Shown in pieces: positions 15,411 to 19,758 of a stretch of DNA of 19,758 nucleotides. A program made the translations under genes and the position numbers. Every line of letters begins with the position of its first letter. Positions within the stretch are counted from its first letter, which is position 1. Origin of the DNA: Syntrophaceae bacterium UBA3084 (GTDB lineage: Bacteria; Desulfobacterota; Syntrophia; Syntrophales; UBA6807); NCBI GenBank assembly GCA_002367335.1, contig DFBI01000078.1:945-20702 (forward strand), given 5' to 3'. Under the pieces are notes generated by a model. It was not told the origin of the DNA, searched no databases, and saw only the letters and a program-made list of their open reading frames with translations.

Positions 15411-15757
15411 TGATGAGCGATTATGTTCCGCAAAGAGGCGATGTAGTTTGGATAAATATGCATCCACAAGCTGGCCATGAACAAGCCGGAAGACGTCCAG
15501 CAATAGTATTGTCACCAAGGTCCTATAACGACAAAGTTGGACTCGCCTTATTCTGCCCGGTAACCAATCAAGTCAAAGGGTATCCTTTTGAGGTCATTAT
15601 TCCTTCGGAGTTAAAGGTAACAGGTGCTATTTTATCCGACCAGGTTAAAAGCCTTGATTGGAAGATAAGGAATACCGAGTACTATACTAAAGTACCTGAG
15701 GCTGTTGTTTTAGAAATATTTAAAAAACTATCGACACTTCTACGTTTTGATAGATAA
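15410..15757 (+). CDS. mazF: MazF/ChpB-type endoribonuclease toxin
   Basis: 115 aa from ATG 15410, which overlaps the mazE stop by one base. ATG 15413 directly after and a TTG at 15404 are alternatives. Seen: the CcdB/PemK-fold opening YVPQRGDVVWINMHPQAGHE, the catalytic-loop GRRPAIVLSP (Arg28/Arg29), PVTNQVKGYPFEV (Thr52) and the C-terminal 'GAILSDQVKSLDW' followed by a basic end. Arg29 and Thr52 sit at the positions of the E. coli MazF catalytic pair. It should cleave single-stranded mRNA at a short motif; which one cannot be read from sequence. Length is normal and no lesion is visible, so the pair is probably active. It lies just outside the BREX operon and may help retain it. Confidence 0.93.
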   Translation: MMSDYVPQRGDVVWINMHPQAGHEQAGRRPAIVLSPRSYNDKVGLALFCPVTNQVKGYPFEVIIPSELKVTGAILSDQVKSLDWKIRNTEYYTKVPEAVVLEIFKKLSTLLRFDR

Positions 15758-16095
15758 CTACTTTAAGTTCAAAATTGCTTATCAAGCCAGCACAGAACAT
15801 CAGGTTTGAGTAGGATGCTCATTCCGCTACCGCTCCATTCGCACCTCTCAACCTCAGCGTTATACTTTTAACGAGGTCTTGGGGTCATTATGTTGTGAGT
15901 TTAGTTATGTTGCGAGTTTTTAGATATACTTTCCAAGGTGTTAAATAAATAAATGGCACCTCCGGTCGCCCTACGGGCTCCCGGCTTTGCCATTTCCAAA
16001 CAGGACGAAGCAACGCCGGCAAAAGAGGAATACGCAAAGGGACACTTCGAAAGAGTAAACGAAAAATTGAGCACGTTGGATTGCGAATTTGAAAA
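15758..16095. other. Gene-poor stretch after mazF
   Basis: No recognisable gene. It contains an imperfect tandem duplication, TTATGTTGTGAGTTTAG (15888-15904) followed by TTATGTTGCGAGTTTTTAG (15905-15923), a GC-rich patch with a GCCC-TAC-GGGC hairpin near 15968-15978, and a possible 50-codon frame described separately. Confidence 0.5.
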
Positions 16096-16105
16096 AAGGG
16101 GTTAA
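15953..16105 (+). CDS. Possible 50-codon small ORF or gene remnant
   Basis: ATG 15953 to TAA 16103-16105. The C-terminal two thirds (SKQDEATPAKEEYAKGHFER, then VNEKLSTLDCEFEKRG) have a protein-like, charged, helical composition, unlike the N-terminal piece, which comes from a GC-rich repeat-like patch. No family recognised. The upstream AAGGTG is too far away (about 15 nt) for a good ribosome-binding site. The stop lies inside the terminator stem of the opposite-strand tRNA. It may be the tail of a gene cut off by an insertion. Low confidence. Confidence 0.2.
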   Translation: MAPPVALRAPGFAISKQDEATPAKEEYAKGHFERVNEKLSTLDCEFEKRG

Positions 16106-16124
16106 CCGAATCAGTTAACCCCTT
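16091..16124 (-). terminator. Rho-independent terminator downstream of tRNA-Cys
   Basis: Perfect 11-bp stem AAGGGGTTAAC (16096-16106) / GTTAACCCCTT (16114-16124), 7-nt loop. Read on the minus strand it is followed by a run of six T's (the As at 16092-16097), so it terminates the tRNA transcript coming from the right. Confidence 0.85.
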
Positions 16125-16128
16125 AATT

Positions 16129-16204
16129 TGGAGGCGGCAACCGGACTCGAACCGGTGAATAACGGTTTTGCAGACCGCTGCCTTAGCCACTTGGCTATGC
16201 CGCC
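16129..16204 (-). tRNA. tRNA-Cys (GCA)
   Basis: 76 nt including an encoded CCA. Acceptor stem GGCGGCA / TGCCGCC, discriminator T (U73, usual for Cys), anticodon stem GCGGT / ACCGT enclosing loop CTGCAAA with anticodon GCA, and T-arm with GTTCGAGTC. Complete cloverleaf. A terminator follows immediately; on the other side a MITE-like insertion separates it from tRNA-Gly. Its 3' end faces the BREX/mazEF region. Confidence 0.95.
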
Positions 16205-16210
16205 TTTTAT

Positions 16211-16352
16211 GAGACATTTGCATAACGTCCCCTTTTGCCCAATTTCTACGTCAGGCTCAAATTTTAATCCTCGAAATATCCAATATATTTCTGTGGTTAA
16301 AATTCTCGCTTTCCTTGAACTTGAACAAAATCGAACATTCTGCAAAGGTCTC
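16211..16352. mobile_element. MITE-like element between the two tRNA genes
   Basis: 142 bp with terminal inverted repeats GAGACATTTGCA (16211-16222) and TGCAAAGGTCTC (16341-16352), 11 of 12 matching. Weaker complementarity continues inwards to roughly 40 bp. TTTAT is found directly outside both ends (16206-16210 and 16353-16357), a 5-bp target-site duplication. No coding capacity. A related collapsed end pair is at 18194-18214. Confidence 0.65.
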
Positions 16353-16363
16353 TTTATAACGTA

Positions 16364-16438
16364 TGGAGCGGGCGAACGGATTTGAACCGTCGACGTCCAC
16401 CTTGGCAAGGTGGCACTCTACCACTGAGTTACGCCCGC
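16364..16438 (-). tRNA. tRNA-Gly (GCC)
   Basis: 75 nt with encoded CCA. Acceptor GCGGGCG / CGCCCGC, discriminator T, anticodon stem CCACC / GGTGG around loop TTGCCAA with anticodon GCC, T-loop GTTCAAATC. Complete. It is first in a tRNA-Gly to tRNA-Cys transcript with its own promoter upstream. Confidence 0.95.
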
Positions 16439-16451
16439 TTATCCTCGCTAT

Positions 16452-16480
16452 TTACTAATAAAATACTCCTTCATTGTCAA
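16452..16480 (-). promoter_or_regulatory. Promoter for the tRNA-Gly/tRNA-Cys unit
   Basis: On the minus strand: TTGACA (16480-16475), 17-nt spacer, TAGTAA (16457-16452), followed 13 nt later by the mature tRNA-Gly 5' end. The -35 lies in a 9-bp inverted repeat ATTGTCAAT (16473-16481) / ATTGACAAT (16508-16516), which may double as an inefficient end signal for pgsA. Confidence 0.6.
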
Positions 16481-16527
16481 TAGAAAACTTACTTTTCGAC
16501 AGGTAAAATTGACAATAACAATATCTC

Positions 16528-17127
16528 TTACTTTATTGCCCCTTTATGAAATTTAAGAAAGTAATCCACTCCTGACCAAACCGTTAAAATGAGGGCAAGA
16601 TATAGGATCACTATTCCCACAGTATGGGCACTGGCCCCAAAAAGGGGATAATGAATTAGTAATGCAGAGACTGCGAAGATCTGGCAGAGGGTCTTCTGCT
16701 TCCCTAATCTGCTGGCGTGAATGACAAAACCTTCTGTTGATGCAATGCTCCTCAGACCATCTACAGCCAGATCTCTTATGATAATTATTGCCACTATCCA
16801 GGCGGGAATCCTCCCGATGGGGATTAGCATGATCATTGCGGTACTTACGATAAGCTTATCAGCAAGCGGGTCAAGAAGTTTCCCCATCCTTGTAACAATA
16901 CTATATTTCCTCGCAATATACCCATCCAGCAGATCGGTAACCGCTGCAATAATGAACAGTATTGCAATGATCAGACTCAATATACGCCCCGGGTTGAGAA
17001 TGAGAAGAAATAATATCGGTATCACTCCTATTCTCAGCATGGTTATACAATTGGGTAGATTGAATATATGTTTTTTCTTTTCTGATATAGGTAACCTGTC
17101 GAAAAAACTTTTCAGAAAATCAATCAT
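16528..17127 (-). CDS. pgsA: CDP-diacylglycerol--glycerol-3-phosphate 3-phosphatidyltransferase
   Basis: 199 aa inner-membrane enzyme that makes phosphatidylglycerol phosphate, the committed step to phosphatidylglycerol and cardiolipin. The CDP-alcohol phosphotransferase signature is perfect: D65-L-L-D68-G69-x2-A72-R73-x8-G82-x3-D86-x3-D90, all metal- and nucleotide-binding residues present. Hydrophobic segments around 35-62, 93-118, 146-160 and 165-190 agree with the multi-pass topology. N-terminal NLPNCITMLRI is the usual family start. It begins 1 bp after the fsa stop codon region, so the two are co-transcribed. Length (~180-200 aa) is normal. Confidence 0.95.
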   Translation of the reverse strand: MIDFLKSFFDRLPISEKKKHIFNLPNCITMLRIGVIPILFLLILNPGRILSLIIAILFIIAAVTDLLDGYIARKYSIVTRMGKLLDPLADKLIVSTAMIMLIPIGRIPAWIVAIIIIRDLAVDGLRSIASTEGFVIHASRLGKQKTLCQIFAVSALLIHYPLFGASAHTVGIVILYLALILTVWSGVDYFLKFHKGAIK

Positions 17128-17128
17128 T

Positions 17129-17776
17129 TTATTTTTTGGGAACCTTTTTCCAGTCGGTTAAAAACTTCTCCACACCTATGTCTGTAAGAGGATGCTTTGC
17201 CAGTTGCAACAATACTTTAAATGGTATTGTCGCAACATCAGCGCCCATCAAGGCCGCTTCAAGAACGTGTAAGGGATTCCTTACACTGGCAACAAGAACT
17301 TCACAGTCAAAATCATAGTTGTCAAAAATAGTTATTATCTGTTCTGCCAGGTCCATACCTGTATGAGAAATGTCATCAAGCCTTCCCACAAAAGGGCTCA
17401 CATAAGCAGCGCCTGCTTTAGCCGCCATCAATGCCTGGAGAGGAGAGAACACCAGCGTCTGATTTACGTGGATTCCTTCACCCGATAATATTTTAGTGGC
17501 CTTTAAGCCTTCCGTTAGCATTGGTACTTTAACTACCACATTATCGGCCAGCGCTGCCAGTTTCCTTCCCTCAGCTACCATGCCTTCGGCTTTAAGACTG
17601 ATAACTTCCAGACTTACAGGTCCCTCAACAATTTCCAGAATCTCTTTAACAACAGTGTCAAAATCCTTATTTTCTTTCGCGACCAGTGAGGGATTGGTGG
17701 TCACACCATCAACCATGCCAAGTCGAAGACCTTCTTTAATCTCTTCGATATTACCGGTGTCAATGAAAAATTTCAT
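17129..17776 (-). CDS. fsa: Transaldolase-like fructose-6-phosphate aldolase (FSA/TalC family)
   Basis: 215 aa, the short transaldolase subfamily. MKFFIDTGNIEEIKE starts the TIM barrel; DGVTTNPSLVAKE (23-35) is the phosphate/substrate region; NVVVKVPM places the Schiff-base Lys at 83; SPFVGRLDD (~127-135) is the usual family motif. Such proteins act either as transaldolases in the non-oxidative pentose phosphate pathway or as fructose-6-phosphate aldolases, and sequence alone does not separate the two. ATG is preceded by AAAGGGAAG at good distance. It heads the fsa-pgsA pair, and a long palindrome lies in the upstream gap. Confidence 0.92.
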   Translation of the reverse strand: MKFFIDTGNIEEIKEGLRLGMVDGVTTNPSLVAKENKDFDTVVKEILEIVEGPVSLEVISLKAEGMVAEGRKLAALADNVVVKVPMLTEGLKATKILSGEGIHVNQTLVFSPLQALMAAKAGAAYVSPFVGRLDDISHTGMDLAEQIITIFDNYDFDCEVLVASVRNPLHVLEAALMGADVATIPFKVLLQLAKHPLTDIGVEKFLTDWKKVPKK

Positions 17777-17834
17777 ATAGCTTCCCTTTCCTCATTACAT
17801 TAATTTATTAATAGCTCAATATCTTGGGGCTTCA

Positions 17835-17882
17835 CCCTCTCACCCTGCCCTCTCCCCCAGGGGAGAGGGCAGGGTGAGAGGG
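17835..17882. repeat. REP-like perfect palindrome between fsa and the YHS gene
   Basis: Two 23-nt arms (17835-17857 and 17860-17882) are exact reverse complements separated by CA. The arms consist of CCCTCTCACC, then CTGCCCTCTCCCC. The core CCCTCTCC..GGAGAGGG recurs at 19657-19679, so this belongs to a dispersed palindromic family. It could form a very stable hairpin. Confidence 0.8.
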
Positions 17883-17897
17883 CTGATACTTAATTTA

Positions 17898-18164
17898 TTA
17901 AGATTCTTCCTCTATCTTTCTTTTGTATTTTTCAAAACATTCTTTGCTGCAGAAGTAAAGAGTTTCACCATTAATTGATGCCTTGTAAGCATCACCCAAA
18001 GGAATATACGTGTTACAATAAGGATCCTTTACCATCTCTTCGCCTTCTATGGAAGCAGGCCTCCTGGGAAATTTTTCTGACCTTTTCCCTGACGGTAAAA
18101 GAGACGTTTTTACCAGACGATATATGAGATATACGATAACGACAGCGATTATTAAACGAAGCAT
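17898..18164 (-). CDS. Small membrane-anchored YHS/TRASH-like metal-binding protein
   Basis: 88 aa from ATG 18164. The frame is open back to a TTG at 18206, but those 14 residues fall inside a palindromic repeat, so I do not include them. Seen: one N-terminal membrane segment (residues ~2-17, LRLIIAVVIVYLIYRL), a basic linker, then a YHS-type domain VKDPYCNTYIPLGDAYKASI and GETLYFCSKECFEKY with Cys50, Cys72 and Cys76 as likely metal ligands. YHS/TRASH domains bind heavy metals, commonly copper. The specific role here is unknown. Its place between folK and fsa is, from memory, common in deltaproteobacteria. It is often annotated only as a hypothetical protein. Confidence 0.75.
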   Translation of the reverse strand: MLRLIIAVVIVYLIYRLVKTSLLPSGKRSEKFPRRPASIEGEEMVKDPYCNTYIPLGDAYKASINGETLYFCSKECFEKYKRKIEEES

Positions 18165-18193
18165 TTTTAATACAGATCCCCAGATGTCAAAAT

Positions 18194-18214
18194 GAGACTT
18201 TTGCAAAAGGTCTC
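18194..18214. repeat. Palindrome made of two abutting MITE-type ends
   Basis: GAGAC-TTTTGCAAAAG-GTCTC. Each half matches the terminal repeat of the element at 16211-16352 (GAGACxTTTGCA), so this looks like a collapsed or internally deleted copy. It sits just upstream of the YHS gene start and 14 bp after folK. Confidence 0.5.
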
Positions 18215-18227
18215 GCTTTGGCTTTGA

Positions 18228-18752
18228 TTAACCTTCTACGTTTGGATTTTCAAATAAAACTTCTACCCTGCTTTCATCCTGAAGCCTGTTCAGCAGACCT
18301 TTAATAGAAATTCCGAAGGCTGGATGTATAACATATGGGGCAACCTCATACATAGGAATAAGAACAAAACGTCTTTTATGTAATTCAGGGTGAGGAACAG
18401 AAAGATCTTTTTCTTTTATAACTTCCTGACCATAAAAAAGAATATCCAGATCGATCGTTCTTGGACCCCATCTTTCTTCTCTTATCCTTCCCATGTCTTT
18501 TTCTATCTGTTGAAGAACTTTCAAAAGGGTGGTGGCTGTGTATTTCGTTTTAATTTCAATAACACCATTTACGAACCATTCCTGTTCCTTCAACCCAACA
18601 GGCTCTGTCCTGTAAAGAGATGATTTTTTTGTAATTCTTATATGAGAAAACAGAGAGATACGCTCAATAGATTCCAGGCAATTCGAAACGGGATCAGCCA
18701 CATTGGAACCTATTCCTATGAAACAGACAATACTACGTTCATCTTCCCTCAC
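18228..18752 (-). CDS. folK: 2-amino-4-hydroxy-6-hydroxymethyldihydropteridine pyrophosphokinase (HPPK)
   Basis: 174 aa. Transfers pyrophosphate from ATP to 6-hydroxymethyl-7,8-dihydropterin in folate synthesis. Seen: the N-terminal FIGIGSN (11-17), SSLYRTEPVG (44-53) and the signature RWGPRTIDLDIL (94-105) with the two magnesium-binding Asp residues, then VPHPELHKRRFVL. The start is taken as GTG 18752, because no in-frame ATG precedes the conserved strand; the nearest purine-rich GAAGGGG lies somewhat far upstream. It is downstream of dapB with a ~75-bp gap and precedes the YHS gene. Confidence 0.95.
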   Translation of the reverse strand: MREDERSIVCFIGIGSNVADPVSNCLESIERISLFSHIRITKKSSLYRTEPVGLKEQEWFVNGVIEIKTKYTATTLLKVLQQIEKDMGRIREERWGPRTIDLDILFYGQEVIKEKDLSVPHPELHKRRFVLIPMYEVAPYVIHPAFGISIKGLLNRLQDESRVEVLFENPNVEG

Positions 18753-18795
18753 CGTTTTTCATTGCCCCTTCAATCCTTAATCCTTGAGCCTTTTT

Positions 18796-18814
18796 CCTTG
18801 GACCTTGGACCTTG
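18796..18814. repeat. Short tandem repeat between dapB and folK
   Basis: CCTTGGA occurs twice and is followed by a third partial CCTTG. The surrounding 18768-18825 is rich in CCTT motifs and has no coding potential. Confidence 0.5.
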
Positions 18815-18826
18815 TTCCTGTCCCTT

Positions 18827-19636
18827 TCACGACTCCCTCAAACCGAGAACATCCTGCATATCGTAAAAACCATTACTCTGATTTACTATCCACTTCGCAG
18901 CCCTGATGGCGCCTTTTGCAAAATTGTCACGGCTGTGGGCTCGATGTGTGAATTCCAGCCTTTCACCGATACCTCCGAAAATAACAGTATGTTCGCCAAC
19001 AATATCACCGGCCCTAACCGTCTGAATGCCGATTTCGTTCTTTGTCCTTTCGCCAATCATACCCTTCCGTCCGTAAACGCCACACTTGTCGAGATCTCGT
19101 CCGAGTCTATCAGCTATAATCTGAGCCATTTTCACGGCGGTTCCACTGGGCGCATCTTTTTTTAAATTGTGATGCGCTTCTATGATTTCCACATCATAGT
19201 CTTCCCCAAGGATACCGGCTACATCATCGAGAACTTTAAACATGATATTAACGCCCACACTCATGTTCGGCGCCATCACACATCGTGTTTCTTTCGCCAC
19301 TTCCTGTAAAAGTTCTGTCTCTTCAGCCGTCAAACCGGTTGTTCCTATAACCATGGCCTTATTATTTTCCGCAGCGATCCTGAGATGATCGAGAACAACA
19401 TCATGATGGGTGAAATCAATGACAACATCTCCCTTTTCGATACATTTTAAAAGATCATCATCTATAACAACCCCCGTCTTACCAAGTCCCAGATATTCTC
19501 CCACATCCGTGCCTGTGAGAATATGCCCCTTCTGTTCAACAGCGCCGGCTATCTCTATGCCTTCGGTTCCGGAAATGAGGCTTATGATTCGCTTCCCCAT
19601 CCTGCCGGCAGCACCTGTAACAATCACTTTGACCAT
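18827..19636 (-). CDS. dapB: 4-hydroxy-tetrahydrodipicolinate reductase
   Basis: 269 aa from ATG 19636; the frame extends to a GTG at 19651, but GAGGGTGAG just before the ATG fits as the ribosome-binding site and the product then has normal length. It reduces the DapA product with NAD(P)H in lysine/diaminopimelate synthesis. Seen: nucleotide-binding VIVTGAAGRMGK (4-15), VIDFTHHD (72-79), VIGTTGL (96-102) and the substrate/catalytic motif EIIEAHHNLKKDAPSGTA (150-167; His155, His156, Lys160). Intact. dapA is probably beyond the right edge. Its Shine-Dalgarno region is formed by the flank of a REP-like palindrome. Confidence 0.96.
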   Translation of the reverse strand: MVKVIVTGAAGRMGKRIISLISGTEGIEIAGAVEQKGHILTGTDVGEYLGLGKTGVVIDDDLLKCIEKGDVVIDFTHHDVVLDHLRIAAENNKAMVIGTTGLTAEETELLQEVAKETRCVMAPNMSVGVNIMFKVLDDVAGILGEDYDVEIIEAHHNLKKDAPSGTAVKMAQIIADRLGRDLDKCGVYGRKGMIGERTKNEIGIQTVRAGDIVGEHTVIFGGIGERLEFTHRAHSRDNFAKGAIRAAKWIVNQSNGFYDMQDVLGLRES

Positions 19637-19656
19637 TTTACTCACCCTCACCCCTA

Positions 19657-19679
19657 CCCTCTCCCCTCAAGGGAGAGGG
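19657..19679. repeat. REP-like palindrome upstream of dapB
   Basis: CCCTCTCCC (19657-19665) / GGGAGAGGG (19671-19679), 5-nt loop, followed on the plus strand by six T's (19682-19687). It shares its core with the palindrome at 17835-17882. It lies about 20 bp before the dapB ATG. Confidence 0.65.
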
Positions 19680-19688
19680 AGTTTTTTG

Positions 19689-19732
19689 GACTTTTTACGA
19701 ATGTATCACCTTTGACAAAGTCGTAAAAAGTC
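19689..19732. repeat. 12-bp inverted repeat upstream of dapB
   Basis: GACTTTTTACGA (19689-19700) and its exact complement TCGTAAAAAGTC (19721-19732), 20-nt centre. It looks like a second type of short palindromic repeat element, followed by CGTCATTCCG at the window edge, another motif I associate with dispersed repeats. It could also act as a terminator for the upstream gene. Confidence 0.6.
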
Positions 19733-19758
19733 ATAAAACACCATTTTTCGTCATTCCG

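Noticed and set aside
15780..15867. Possible integron attC site because of a GTTATAC-like end
   Set aside because: The matching complementary core at the left side is missing and no integrase is present; only a chance 7-mer.
15888..16408. Overlapping open frames on both strands across the tRNAs
   Set aside because: They run through complete tRNA cloverleafs and a terminator and have no protein-like features.
1..19758. CRISPR array or other regularly spaced repeats
   Set aside because: No repeat of 20-40 bp with regular spacers seen on reading the window.

Overview
The window looks like part of a chromosome of an anaerobic deltaproteobacterium-like organism (Desulfobacterota sense; inferred). 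The grounds are the minus-strand housekeeping order dapB-folK-YHS protein-fsa-pgsA-tRNA-Gly-tRNA-Cys, an exported NagZ-like enzyme, an M48/TPR protease, and several short palindromic repeats between genes. No rRNA or species marker is present, so the assignment is tentative.

Layout: (1) 1-2696, two plus-strand envelope genes, an M48 metalloprotease with TPR repeats and an exported GH3 beta-N-acetylhexosaminidase. (2) 2697-4005, a graveyard: a promoter-like sequence, the C-terminal stub of a HigA-type XRE/ImmA-IrrE protein, a small unknown gene, and the C-terminal piece of an AlbA_2/COG2865-type regulator. (3) 4006-14468, a visibly A+T-rich five-gene plus-strand operon that I read as a complete type 4 BREX anti-phage system: brxP (PAPS-reductase/DndC-like PP-loop enzyme with two 4Fe-4S motifs and a C-terminal DUF4007-like domain), a separate DUF4007-like gene, brxC/pglY ATPase, pglZ and a short brxL. 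(4) 14469-15167, non-coding sequence with a terminator-like hairpin, tandem repeats and, on the minus strand, the domain V hairpin and 3' end of a decayed group II intron. (5) 15168-15757, a mazEF toxin-antitoxin pair. (6) 15758-16528, a non-coding stretch, then tRNA-Cys and tRNA-Gly on the minus strand, separated by a 142-bp MITE-like element with a 5-bp target duplication. (7) 16528-19636, the minus-strand housekeeping cluster, with REP-like palindromes.

How the genes fit together: brxP to brxL overlap or lie close and should be transcribed as one unit. There is no PglX methyltransferase. In type 4 BREX its place is taken by BrxP, whose resemblance to DndC makes a sulfur-based DNA mark an attractive but unproven idea. 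BrxC and BrxL are the ATPases and PglZ is the alkaline-phosphatase-fold core protein. MazEF next door and the broken TA and regulator genes upstream are typical of a defence-island setting whose edges have been rearranged repeatedly.

The most notable direct observation is that the C-terminal ~245 residues of BrxP and the whole following gene are collinear homologues, so this BREX locus carries two DUF4007-like domains in tandem, one fused to the catalytic unit and one free.
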